A stretch of 64,000 nt of DNA from VAXT01 sp963698015. Its GTDB lineage: Bacteria; Actinomycetota; Thermoleophilia; Gaiellales; Gaiellaceae. Each line of letters starts with the position of its first letter. Position 1 is the first letter of the stretch. Positions 16,753 to 25,731 of this stretch are shown here, in pieces. The translations under genes were made by a program, and so were the position numbers. The notes under the pieces were generated by a model. The model had not been told where the DNA came from. It ran no database searches and saw only the letters and a list, made by a program, of their open reading frames with translations. The stretch lies in the NCBI GenBank assembly GCA_963698015.1, contig OY969109.1, positions 1,984,001 through 2,048,000 of the forward strand, given 5' to 3'.

Positions 16753-17364
16753 ATGAGCCCGTTGATTCCGATGGTCGTCGAGCAGACCGTGCACGGCGAG
16801 CGCGCCCTCGACATCTACTCGCGGCTCCTCAACGAGCGGATCATCTTCCTCGGCACGCCGATCGACGACGAGATCGCCAACCTGACGATCGCCGAACTGC
16901 TCCATCTCGAGTCCGACGACCCCGACAAGGACATCTCGATCTACATCAACTGCCCCGGCGGCTCCGTCTATGCCGGCCTCGCCATCTACGACACGATGCA
17001 GTTCGTCAAGCCTGCGATCGCGACCATCTCCGTCGGGATCGCGATGTCAATGGGCGCGCTATTGCTTGCCGCCGGCGCGAACGGCAAGCGGATGGCGCTC
17101 CCGAACGCGAAGATCCTCATCCACCAACTCTGGGGCGGCTTCGAGGGGCAGGCAAGCGACATCGAAATCCACGCCCGCGAGGCGATCGCGGTCAAGCGGC
17201 GGATGGAGGAGATCATCGCCCAGCACAGCGGGCAGCCCCTCGAGAAGGTCTCCGAGGACATGGAGCGCGACTACTTCATGACCGCAGCGGAGGCGATCGA
17301 GTACGGCCTCATCGACACGATGCTCACGCGCCGCTTCGAGTCCGATCCACGACCGGCCGTGTAG
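16753..17364 (+). CDS. clpP: ATP-dependent Clp protease proteolytic subunit
   Basis: A 203-residue ClpP with the full catalytic triad: S99 (GIAMSMG), H124 (ILIHQLWGG) and D173 (ERDYFM). The INCPGGSVYAG oxyanion-side loop is present. ATG 16753 has AGGAG 5 nt upstream, so I prefer it to the in-frame ATG at 16702. Housekeeping clpP normally sits next to clpX and tig; neither is here. This is an isolated, probably additional copy carried in the element. It would need an unfoldase (ClpX or ClpC) from elsewhere in the genome. Confidence 0.93.
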   Translation: MSPLIPMVVEQTVHGERALDIYSRLLNERIIFLGTPIDDEIANLTIAELLHLESDDPDKDISIYINCPGGSVYAGLAIYDTMQFVKPAIATISVGIAMSMGALLLAAGANGKRMALPNAKILIHQLWGGFEGQASDIEIHAREAIAVKRRMEEIIAQHSGQPLEKVSEDMERDYFMTAAEAIEYGLIDTMLTRRFESDPRPAV

Positions 17365-17628
17365 CTGTCTGCGTCGAGGACCGCACGGTCAGGCTTGGTT
17401 GAGCAGGCGCCGGAATCTGAGCTTCACCCTTCTCCATCCGCTGCTGGGACTCCAACGGAGCCGACAGGGCCACTCGGCATTCGAGGTCGGCGGCACCGAT
17501 CGTTCTCATTCGGAGCCTGCGCGGAACTCCAAAGGTAGCTGGCTAGCAGGATTTTATCGGAGCACCGAGGCGCCGCCTTTGGGGCACCGTCAGCGCTTCC
17601 GCCAAGTAGTCGCGGCTGGCAACAGCCC

Positions 17629-17652
17629 GGGACACCACCGGGACACCACCAG
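17629..17652 (+). repeat. Sub-terminal repeat, right copy
   Basis: GGGACACCACCGGGACACCA and on, 23 of 24 positions equal to 10495-10518, same orientation. Internally it is two copies of a GGGACACCACC unit. Confidence 0.5.
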
Positions 17653-17727
17653 CACACGACTCGGCGACCTGTACGGCACCGGCGGACGTAGCTGAGCCGA
17701 ATCCGTATGGCTGACAGGGCGTAGCGA

Positions 17728-17740
17728 TTACCGGCTATAA
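17728..17740 (+). repeat. Right att-like direct repeat
   Basis: TTACCGGCTATAA, identical to 10434-10446. It lies one base before the GTG of the lipoprotein gene. Confidence 0.55.
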
Positions 17741-17741
17741 C

Positions 17742-18371
17742 GTGCTCCTGATGCTTCGACTGGCGGGAGCAGGGGTTTTGGCCGCTTTGGCTCTGCTCGG
17801 CTCCGGCTGCTCCGGGAACGAGAGCAAGCCGGCCGCCGCGGCCGCGACGAAGCCCGCCACCTGCCCCCAGAGCTGGAAGTCCGGCTGGCAGCGGCTCGCG
17901 AACCGGATCCACGCGACGGTCTACTGCCCGACGTGGATGCCGAGCCCGATCGACGCGAAGATGGGCGGCCAGTGGGACAACGGTGTCTCGGTCGAGAAGG
18001 ACAAGAGTTACCTCGTCAGCTTCCTCTGGCACGAGCCGCCGAGCCAGGACGTGCACGTGAACTTCCGGGGCTACCCGGGTCGCACGAAGATCCCGCGCTG
18101 CGAGGACGTCGAGGTCGTGGGGGGCAAGGTGCGCAGGACGACGATGCCGTGCTTCAGCGACCCCCACGGGAAGCGCCGTCTCGGCGGGATCACCGCGACC
18201 GTGTACACGGTGAACCGCGGCGTCGACCAGTGGCACGTCCTGTACGCCTGGCACGACCACGGGAGCCTGTACGCGGTCAGCGAGCACGTGATCAAGCCGC
18301 TCACCTATCGCAGGGTCGTGAGCAACCTCGACCGCATGGTCCGCGGGCTCGTTCGCGTCAGGCCGACCTAA
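17742..18371 (+). CDS. Putative lipoprotein
   Basis: A 209-residue secreted protein with a short N-terminal hydrophobic stretch and a lipobox-like LLGSGC, followed by an Ala/Lys-rich linker. The mature part has several Trp, Tyr and paired Cys (CPQSW, YCPTW, PRCED, MPCFSD), suggesting a disulfide-stabilised domain. No family is recognised. GTG 17742 and ATG 17751 are both possible starts. It precedes the Dyp-like gene by 4 nt and the two may be one unit. Confidence 0.6.
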   Translation: MLLMLRLAGAGVLAALALLGSGCSGNESKPAAAAATKPATCPQSWKSGWQRLANRIHATVYCPTWMPSPIDAKMGGQWDNGVSVEKDKSYLVSFLWHEPPSQDVHVNFRGYPGRTKIPRCEDVEVVGGKVRRTTMPCFSDPHGKRRLGGITATVYTVNRGVDQWHVLYAWHDHGSLYAVSEHVIKPLTYRRVVSNLDRMVRGLVRVRPT

Positions 18372-18375
18372 CCCT

Positions 18376-19764
18376 ATGAAGCTCACCCGGAAGGAACTGC
18401 TCCTCGGCGGAGCCGCGGGCGCCGCCCTCGGCGCGGCGGGGATCTACGAGCTCGTGGACAAGCTGGCCGACTCGCCGCCGAGCCACTTCGCGGAAGGCCG
18501 CGAGCCCGAGCAGCACCTGGTCGAGGGCATGCGCGTCGAGAAGCAGGAAGGCGTCGAGGTCGTCGTGCCGCTGCGGCATCACGAGCTGGTCACGGCCAGG
18601 GTCGTCGCGCCGCGCGACCAGCTCCTCGACGCGCGCGCGGACCTCGCCGCGGTTCTGCAGAAGCTCGACGCCGACTATCCCGGGACGCCGGACGGGCTCG
18701 CGATCACGGTCGCCTGGGGCCTGCCGTATTTTCGGACGTACGTCGCGGACGCCGCCGACCTGCACCTGCCGTTCGACCGCCGTGCGGGCAAGAGGGCGCT
18801 GATCGACGCGATCCGCTTCCCGAGCGACCCCGACGACACGCTGCTCGAGGAGAACGACGTCGCGTTCCTGTTCCGCAGCGACAACGAGGAGCACATCCGC
18901 ACGGCCGCGACGGAGGTCTTCGACCGCATGAAGGGCGCACTCGAGCCGACGAGCATCCGCAAGGGGTTCGCCGGCCAGATGGACGGCGGGAAGGGGCTGC
19001 CGAAGGAGATGGCCACGGCCGCGGGCGTGCCGGGCGCAGACCTGATCCCGGACGGCGCCGAGCTCTTCCTCGGCTTCACGTCGACGCAGCGGAACGCGCT
19101 CGGGCCGCCGCGGATCGTCAACTTCGAGACGCTCGGGCTCGTCGACCTCGGGCCGCGCTCGTACTTCCACGGCGGCACGCACATGCACGTCTCGCACATC
19201 CACGAGGACCTCGAGGCGTGGTACCTGAACCTCGACTTCCGCGATCGTGTCAACACGACCTTCCGGCCGCGGTTGCCCGTGCGGCCCGGGACGCAGACGG
19301 TGCCCCAACCTCCGAGCCGCGTCTCGTCGGAGAGCGACGTGCGCCGCGACTACGATCGCTTCGGGATCATCGGGCACAGCTCGTCGCTCCAGCCGGCCTC
19401 GCGGCTCCAGCACGACGTCAGGGGCGCGGACGGGACGCTCTACCCGAAGGGCACGGCGATTCCGCAGCGCGCCGACTTCAACACGCTCGACAATCCGTTC
19501 TTCTGGAGCGGGGACCCGAAGCGCGACCGGATGGGCGAGGGGCCTGCCGCGGGTCTCCACTTCGTCGTCTTCAACCCGTCGAGCGACGACTTCCACCGCA
19601 ACCGGCTCGCAATGGACGGCGTCATGCCGGGCGGCGAGAAGCTTCAGTTCGTCCCGCGGGCCCCGGGGCAGGGCTTCAACTCGATCCTGCGGACGACGCA
19701 CCGGCAGAACTTCCTCGTCCCTCCGCGAAGGCATAGGTCGTTCCCCCTCGTCGAGCTGACGTGA
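18376..19764 (+). CDS. Exported Dyp-type peroxidase-like protein
   Basis: A 462-residue protein. The N-terminus LTRKELLLGGAAGAALGAAG looks like a Tat-style signal with Arg-Lys in place of Arg-Arg. The C-terminal third resembles Dyp-type haem peroxidases: the RGADGTLYPKGTAIPQRADF stretch, a fresh NPFFWSG, and GLHFVVFNPSSDDFHRNRLAMDG. The haem-ligand histidine is not certain; candidates are in GTHMHVSHIHED. The family assignment is tentative. It is closely linked to the lipoprotein gene upstream and followed by a terminator shared with the convergent phosphofructokinase gene. Confidence 0.5.
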   Translation: MKLTRKELLLGGAAGAALGAAGIYELVDKLADSPPSHFAEGREPEQHLVEGMRVEKQEGVEVVVPLRHHELVTARVVAPRDQLLDARADLAAVLQKLDADYPGTPDGLAITVAWGLPYFRTYVADAADLHLPFDRRAGKRALIDAIRFPSDPDDTLLEENDVAFLFRSDNEEHIRTAATEVFDRMKGALEPTSIRKGFAGQMDGGKGLPKEMATAAGVPGADLIPDGAELFLGFTSTQRNALGPPRIVNFETLGLVDLGPRSYFHGGTHMHVSHIHEDLEAWYLNLDFRDRVNTTFRPRLPVRPGTQTVPQPPSRVSSESDVRRDYDRFGIIGHSSSLQPASRLQHDVRGADGTLYPKGTAIPQRADFNTLDNPFFWSGDPKRDRMGEGPAAGLHFVVFNPSSDDFHRNRLAMDGVMPGGEKLQFVPRAPGQGFNSILRTTHRQNFLVPPRRHRSFPLVELT

Positions 19765-19777
19765 GTGGACACAGAAG

Positions 19778-19803
19778 GGGGCCCTCGCTTCGCTTCGGGC
19801 CCC
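19778..19803 (+). terminator. Hairpin between convergent genes
   Basis: GGGGCCC (19778-19784) pairs with GGGCCCC (19797-19803) around a 12-nt loop. It lies between the stops of the Dyp-like gene and the phosphofructokinase gene, so it can serve both strands. Confidence 0.6.
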
Positions 19804-19804
19804 G

Positions 19805-20845
<1,041 letters not shown>

Positions 20846-20853
20846 TCCCTGTG

Positions 20854-20939
20854 TGCCGAAGGTGGGAGTCGAACCCACACGGAGCTTGCGCCCCACCGGA
20901 TTTTGAGTCCGGCGCGTCTACCAGTTCCGCCACTTCGGC
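20854..20939 (-). tRNA. tRNA-Leu (anticodon CAA)
   Basis: On the minus strand the acceptor arms GCCGAAG and CTTCGGC pair perfectly. The anticodon stem CCGGA/TCCGG encloses the loop CTCAAAA, giving anticodon CAA. A long variable arm (GGGGCGCAAGCTCC) and the GGTTCGACTCC T-arm are those of a class II leucine tRNA. The discriminator is A and the CCA end is not encoded. The 3' end lies 8 nt before the phosphofructokinase ATG. Confidence 0.95.
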
Positions 20940-20971
20940 CCGCGTGCTCATCGTATCGATGCAACTAAGAG

Positions 20972-21000
20972 TTGAAAGCGCGAGGGATTCCCTCAATACT
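20972..21000 (+). promoter_or_regulatory. livJ promoter with operator palindrome in the spacer
   Basis: TTGAAA (20972-20977), a 17-nt spacer, and AATACT (20995-21000). The palindrome GAGGGATTCCCTC (20982-20994) fills the spacer up to the -10, an ideal place for a repressor to block polymerase. A leader of ~70 nt follows, with a strong GGAGGAGGG ribosome site before livJ. Confidence 0.6.
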
Positions 21001-21077
21001 TGGCCCCCTCGCGGGCCGACCCCCTGTTGCGGCTGTCGATCCGCCGAGGAATAACCGTGACGGAGGAGGGACAGCAC

Positions 21078-22400
21078 GTGAAGAAATCTGGATTGCTAGT
21101 AGCAGCGCTACTCGTCGCAATCCCGCTTGCCTTGCTCGCGGCAGGCTGCGGAGGCGGCGGTGGCGGAGGAGGAGGCAGCGAAGCAACTGCACTGCCTTCC
21201 GCATCGTGCGAGCCGATTCAGTACGAGGGCAGCGGCAAGCCGGAGGCGATCATCGCGTCGGACCTGCCACTTCAGGGATCGAACCGGGCGCTGACGACCG
21301 AGATGGCGTCGGCGGTCGAGTTCATCCTCAAGCAGCACGACTGGAAGGCCGGCGGCAAGACCATCGGCTTCCAGTCCTGTGACGACTCGACCGCGCAGGC
21401 CGGCAGCTGGGACTCGGCCAAGTGCACGGCGAACGCCAGGGCATACGCGAACAACACGGCCGTGATCGGCGTCGTCGGGACGTTCAACTCGGGCTGCGCG
21501 AAGCTCGAGATCCCGATCGCAGACCGCGCGCCGGACGGCCCCCTTGCATACGTCAGCCCCGCGAATACGTATCCGGGCCTGACGATCAGCGGGCCGGGCA
21601 CCGAGAGCGGCGAGCCGGACGTCTACTACCCGACCGGCAAGCGGAACTACGCACGAGTCGTGTGGAACGACCAGTTCCAGGGCGCGGCCGACGCGCAGTT
21701 CGCGAAGGACCAGGGCTTCAAGAAGGTGTACGTCCTGACGGACAAGGAGACGTACGGCAACGGGATCGCCACCCTGTTCATCAACTACGCCAAGAAGCTC
21801 GGCATCTCGACCGTTCCCAGCACGCCTGCGGCCTGGGACAAGAACGCGTCGAGCTATGACGCGGTCGCGACCAAGATCAAGCAGTCCGGCGCGGACGCGG
21901 TCTTCCTCGGCGGCATCATCTGCAACAACGGCGGCAAGCTGATCAAGGACCTGCATGCAGGCCTGGGCTCGAATGTGACGCTCTTCGCGCCCGACGGGTT
22001 CACTCCGATCGACGCCGCGACGATCAAGACCGCCGGTCCGGCATCCGAGGGCATGTTCATCACGCAGCCTGGCATCCCGTCCGACCAGCTGTCGGGAGCC
22101 GGCAAGACCTTCGTGGAGGACTTCACGAAGGCGAACGGCAAGGAGCCGGATCCGTACACGAACTACGCCGCGCAGGCAGCGGACGTCCTGCTCACCGCGA
22201 TCGACGACGCGAAGGCCGAGCGTGCCCAGGTCGCCCAGCACCTGTTCAACCAGGATGTCAAGGACGGCATCCTCGGCAACTTCAAGATCGACGAGAACGG
22301 CGACACGACGCTCGGCACCGTGAGCGTCTGGCAGGTCAAGGGCCAGAAGGGCGTGTTCCTGAAGACGATCACGCCGGAACTGAGCTTCGTTAAGGGGTAA
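21078..22400 (+). CDS. livJ: Branched-chain amino acid ABC transporter, substrate-binding lipoprotein
   Basis: A 440-residue periplasmic-binding-type lipoprotein. It has a signal peptide, the lipobox LLAAGC, then a run of nine glycines as a flexible linker. The core is the type I fold of Leu/Ile/Val-binding proteins (ASDLPLQGSNRALTTEM, the central NDQFQGAADAQFAKDQG, and NYAAQAADVLLTAIDDA). GTG 21078 is fixed by the GGAGGAGGG site 7 nt upstream. Actual ligands of this family vary (branched-chain amino acids, other amino acids, urea, amides), so the substrate is inferred from the operon. Confidence 0.9.
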   Translation: MKKSGLLVAALLVAIPLALLAAGCGGGGGGGGGSEATALPSASCEPIQYEGSGKPEAIIASDLPLQGSNRALTTEMASAVEFILKQHDWKAGGKTIGFQSCDDSTAQAGSWDSAKCTANARAYANNTAVIGVVGTFNSGCAKLEIPIADRAPDGPLAYVSPANTYPGLTISGPGTESGEPDVYYPTGKRNYARVVWNDQFQGAADAQFAKDQGFKKVYVLTDKETYGNGIATLFINYAKKLGISTVPSTPAAWDKNASSYDAVATKIKQSGADAVFLGGIICNNGGKLIKDLHAGLGSNVTLFAPDGFTPIDAATIKTAGPASEGMFITQPGIPSDQLSGAGKTFVEDFTKANGKEPDPYTNYAAQAADVLLTAIDDAKAERAQVAQHLFNQDVKDGILGNFKIDENGDTTLGTVSVWQVKGQKGVFLKTITPELSFVKG

Positions 22401-22423
22401 CTGACAGAGCAGTCCGGTCTAGG

Positions 22424-22450
22424 CTGGGGGAGGACACGTTCCTCCCCCAG
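22424..22450 (+). terminator. Strong hairpin between livJ and livH
   Basis: CTGGGGGAGGA pairs with TCCTCCCCCAG over 11 bp with a CACGT loop. No T-run follows. It probably attenuates transcription into livH or protects the livJ message, giving more binding protein than permease. Confidence 0.6.
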
Positions 22451-22506
22451 CGCGTTTAGGAGGGTTTGGCGCAATATGGCTGAGCCCAAGCCTCCTGAGG
22501 AGGGCA

Positions 22507-23556
22507 ATGGCGAGCGAGCAGGCGAGGATCCGCGTGGCGCGTCCGGGGTACCGGCCCGACGTGCTCTCGATCGTCGGCGTGCTGTTCGTGATCGCGGTCG
22601 GCCTCTGGCTGCTGATCAACTTCATCAAGGCCCCGGCGGACTTCTACAACCTGTTCCTGATCGGCATGACGAACGGGTGCGTCTACGGGCTCGTCGCGCT
22701 CGGCTACTCGCTCGTCTACGGCATCCTCGAGCTGATCAACTTCGCGCACGGCGACGTCTTCATGCTCGGCGGGATGCTCGTCGCGACGATGACCACGAAC
22801 TGGGCGCTCGAGAACAAGTCGGGCGCAGTCCTCTGGCTCTTCATCCTCCTCATGCTCCTGATCGCGATGGCGTTCTGCGCGACCATCAACACGACGATCG
22901 AGATCGTCGCCTACCGGCGCTTACGCAACGCCCCGCGGCTGGCGCCGCTGATCACCGCGATCGGCATGTCGTTCATCCTCCAGAACATCGGCCTCGTCTG
23001 GAAGGGAGCACGACCGACCTCGGTGCCGGACATCCTTCCGCACGGCGCGGTGTTCACGATCGCCGGAGTTCCCTACACGTGGAACCGCTTCATCGTCCTC
23101 CTGTTCACGGTTCCGGTGCTCCTGGCGCTGGTGTGGCTCGTCCAGCGGACACGGCACGGAAAGGCGATGCGTGCGACCGCGCAGGACCGTGAGGCCGCCG
23201 CGATGATGGGGATCAGCGTCAACCGCACGATCTCCTTCACGTTCTTCCTCGCCGGCTCCCTGGCCGGCTCGGCGGCGCTGCTCTACGCGCTCTACATCAC
23301 CAACATTCGCTACACGGAAGGGTTCCGCGTCGGTCTGATCGCATTCACCGCCGCGGTGCTCGGCGGGATCGGAAACCTGCCGGGGGCCGTTCTCGGTGGG
23401 CTCGTGATCGGCTTCGTCGAGTCCTTCAACAACGGCCTCGGCTGGCACGCGCCGGGAAGCGACTGGACGCAGTCGATCATCTTCGCAATCCTGATCCTGA
23501 TCCTCGTCTTCCGGCCGGAAGGGCTGCTCGGCGAGCGGACCCCGGAGGGCGCGTAG
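22507..23556 (+). CDS. livH: Branched-chain amino acid ABC permease LivH
   Basis: A 349-residue inner-membrane permease with about eight hydrophobic helices. Family marks are YGILELINFAHGDVFMLGG near the N-terminus and the EAA-like cytoplasmic loop GKAMRATAQDREAAAMMGI. The C-terminus ends RPEGLLGER, as in the family. ATG 22507 has GAGGAGG just upstream. It pairs with LivM to form the membrane channel. Confidence 0.93.
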   Translation: MASEQARIRVARPGYRPDVLSIVGVLFVIAVGLWLLINFIKAPADFYNLFLIGMTNGCVYGLVALGYSLVYGILELINFAHGDVFMLGGMLVATMTTNWALENKSGAVLWLFILLMLLIAMAFCATINTTIEIVAYRRLRNAPRLAPLITAIGMSFILQNIGLVWKGARPTSVPDILPHGAVFTIAGVPYTWNRFIVLLFTVPVLLALVWLVQRTRHGKAMRATAQDREAAAMMGISVNRTISFTFFLAGSLAGSAALLYALYITNIRYTEGFRVGLIAFTAAVLGGIGNLPGAVLGGLVIGFVESFNNGLGWHAPGSDWTQSIIFAILILILVFRPEGLLGERTPEGA

Positions 23557-24956
23557 TGGCGCCGGGGCTGCAGGCGGTTCGCGACAGCACGCCCGCGTTG
23601 AAGCGGCAGACCATGCCGCGGGCGAAGCGGGCGGCGATCGTCGGGATCCCGGCGTTCTTCGTCCTCGCGGTCACGGGCTCGGCGTCGCTGGGTCTCATCG
23701 TCGCCGCGCTCAGCTTCGGAGCCCTGTACATCCCGGCCTGGAACACGCTTCCGCTCGGCAAGTGGATCGTCCCGCTCGGCGTGATCCTGCTCGCGGTGCT
23801 CTATCCCCTGTACCAGCCGAACCTGTTCGACGTGGTCGTCTTCGGCAACTTCCCGAGCGTCGACACGGGCGTGACGATGATGATCTTCATCATGATGGCC
23901 CTCGGCCTGAACATCGTCGTGGGCTACGCCGGCCTGCTCGACCTCGGCTACGTCGCCTTCTACGCGATGGGCGCGTACACGGTCGCCTGGTTCGCATCAC
24001 AGCACTTCTCGAACCTCAACGTGCACGTCGGCGGCGTCGGCGTGGCGCCGAACACGCCCGGCTTTCACATCTCGATCTGGCTCGTGCTGATCATCGCCGG
24101 GGTCTTCGCGACGATCGCCGGAATCCTGATCGGCTTCCCGACCCTACGCCTTCGCGGCGACTACCTCGCGATCGTCACGCTCGGCTTCGGCGAGATCATG
24201 CCCCAGATCGCGAACAACGGCGACAACCTCTTCGGGCACAACGTCACGAACGGCCCGCAGGGGATCAACCCGATCGACCCGCCCGGCTTCGGCAACACGC
24301 TGCACAACGCAGTCGGCCTCCCCTCGGACTACCTGAGCTCGACGAACTCGACCCGGCTCTTCTACTGGACCGCGCTCTTCCTGGTCCTGGTCACGGTCTT
24401 CTGCACGGTCCGGCTGCGCGACTCCCGCCTCGGGCGGGCATGGATCGCGATCCGCGAGGACGAGACGGCCGCGGCCGCGATGGGCGTCCCGCTGATGCGG
24501 ACGAAGACGTGGGCGTATGCGGCGGGCGCGTTCTTCGGCGGCGTCGCCGGAGCCTACTACGGGAGCTTCAAGGGCGGCACCTTCCCCGGGGACTTCTACT
24601 TCAACATCTCCGTCTTCATCCTCTGCATGGTCATCCTCGGCGGGATGGGCAATGTCTGGGGCGTGATCGTCGGTGCCGCATTCCTCTCGTATCTGAACCA
24701 GGAAGGCCTCGCGAACATCGGGGCCTGGATGAATGCGAACGGCGTCAGCGACTTCGTGTTTCGCAAGCAAATCGACGTGCCGCTCTACACGTCGGGGATC
24801 TTCGGGGTCATCCTCGTGCTCACGATGCTGTTCAGGCCGAAGGGCCTGATTCCGAGCGAGCGGCGGAAGCTCGAGTTCCACGAGGGCGTCCACGACGAGT
24901 ATCTCTACGACGTGGAGCACCACGACGAGCCTCTCTACGACCGGGATGACGCCTAG
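23556..24956 (+). CDS. livM: Branched-chain amino acid ABC permease LivM
   Basis: A 466-residue permease with about ten membrane helices. Marks are the GYAGLLDLGYVAFYAMGAY motif, the FPTLRLRGDYLAIVTLGFGEI stretch, and the loop LGRAWIAIREDETAAAAMGV. It is longer than typical LivM because of an N-terminal extension and an acidic 30-residue C-terminal tail (HDEYLYDVEHHDEPLYD) of unknown purpose. GTG 23556 shares one base with the livH stop. Confidence 0.92.
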   Translation: MAPGLQAVRDSTPALKRQTMPRAKRAAIVGIPAFFVLAVTGSASLGLIVAALSFGALYIPAWNTLPLGKWIVPLGVILLAVLYPLYQPNLFDVVVFGNFPSVDTGVTMMIFIMMALGLNIVVGYAGLLDLGYVAFYAMGAYTVAWFASQHFSNLNVHVGGVGVAPNTPGFHISIWLVLIIAGVFATIAGILIGFPTLRLRGDYLAIVTLGFGEIMPQIANNGDNLFGHNVTNGPQGINPIDPPGFGNTLHNAVGLPSDYLSSTNSTRLFYWTALFLVLVTVFCTVRLRDSRLGRAWIAIREDETAAAAMGVPLMRTKTWAYAAGAFFGGVAGAYYGSFKGGTFPGDFYFNISVFILCMVILGGMGNVWGVIVGAAFLSYLNQEGLANIGAWMNANGVSDFVFRKQIDVPLYTSGIFGVILVLTMLFRPKGLIPSERRKLEFHEGVHDEYLYDVEHHDEPLYDRDDA

Positions 24957-25731
24957 CGTGGCCGATCTGCTGATAGCCGAGGGCGTGCGCAAGGAGTTCG
25001 GCGGCCTCGTCGCCGTGAACGACGTCGACTTCACGATCCCGGAGCGGACGATCGTCAGCCTGATCGGCCCGAACGGCGCGGGCAAGACGACGTTCTTCAA
25101 CATGCTCACGGGCGTGTACAAGCCGACCGCGGGCCAGATCGTCTTCGACGGGCACGACGTGACGGGCAAGCCGCCGCACGCGATCACCCAGCGCGGCATC
25201 GGGCGGACGTTCCAGAACATCCGGCTCTTCGAGAGCATGACCTCGCTCGAGAACGTGCTCGTCGGCATGCACGCGCGGCTGAAGGGCGGCGTCCTGCGGG
25301 CGGTGATCAAGCCTCCGTCGCTGAAGCGCGAGGAGATCGCCGCGCGGGAGAAGGCCCACGAGCTGCTCGAGTTCTGCGGCCTCCGCGGCCGCGACGACGA
25401 GTACGCGCGCAACCTCGCGTACGGCGACCAGCGGCGGCTCGAGGTCGCGCGCGCGCTCGGCACCGAGCCGAAGCTGCTGCTGCTCGACGAGCCAACCGCC
25501 GGCATGAACCCCCAGGAGACCGCCGAGTTCACCGCGTTCGTCAGCAAGCTGCGCGAGGAAGAGGGCCTGACCGTCCTCATGATCGAGCACGACATGCGCG
25601 TCGTGATGGGGATCTCCGAGCGCGTGACCGTCCTCGACTACGGCGAGAAGATCTCCGAGGGCACTCCACAGGAGGTCCAGCGCGACGAGCGCGTGATCGA
25701 GGCCTACCTGGGAACCGCGGCGGTGTCCTGA
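24946..25731 (+). CDS. livG: Branched-chain amino acid ABC ATPase LivG
   Basis: A 261-residue ATPase. Walker A is GPNGAGKTTFFNML, the signature is LAYGDQRRLEVARAL (YGDQ replacing the usual SGGQ, as is common in LivG), and Walker B is LLLLDEPTAGMNPQ. It energises the LivHM channel from the cytoplasm. ATG 24946 overlaps livM by 11 nt; GTG 24958 is an alternative just after the livM stop. It shares one base with the livF start. Confidence 0.93.
   Translation: MTPSVADLLIAEGVRKEFGGLVAVNDVDFTIPERTIVSLIGPNGAGKTTFFNMLTGVYKPTAGQIVFDGHDVTGKPPHAITQRGIGRTFQNIRLFESMTSLENVLVGMHARLKGGVLRAVIKPPSLKREEIAAREKAHELLEFCGLRGRDDEYARNLAYGDQRRLEVARALGTEPKLLLLDEPTAGMNPQETAEFTAFVSKLREEEGLTVLMIEHDMRVVMGISERVTVLDYGEKISEGTPQEVQRDERVIEAYLGTAAVS

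Larger units (their letters stand above)
10434..17740. mobile_element. Putative integrated element with decayed integrase
   Basis: A 7.3-kb segment bounded by the direct repeat TTACCGGCTATAA at 10434-10446 and 17728-17740. Just inside each end is a related 24-nt sequence with one mismatch (10495-10518 and 17629-17652). A tyrosine recombinase C-terminal remnant points into the left end. Genes inside run in both directions and differ in style from the tight operons outside. Without the element, the glycosyltransferase stop would lie two bases before the GTG of the lipoprotein gene at 17742. With the integrase truncated, the element should be unable to move by itself. Cargo: coiled coil, XRE regulator, zinc ribbon, sigma factor, di-iron protein, GT4 and ClpP. 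Confidence 0.6.
17365..17741. other. Gene-free right end of the element
   Basis: A 377-nt stretch with no convincing gene. It holds the second copy of the 24-nt sub-terminal repeat (17629-17652) and the right 13-nt direct repeat (17728-17740). The GC content is somewhat lower than the surroundings. No integrase remnant was found on either strand here. Confidence 0.5.

Noticed and set aside
17399..18386. Long plus- and minus-strand frames over the right element end and the lipoprotein gene
   Set aside because: They lack domain patterns, and the minus-strand one is antisense to the lipoprotein. They are high-GC shadow frames.
21130..21180. Glycine run in LivJ as a frameshift or insertion
   Set aside because: A poly-Gly/Ser linker directly after a lipobox is common in lipoproteins; the frame is intact on both sides.
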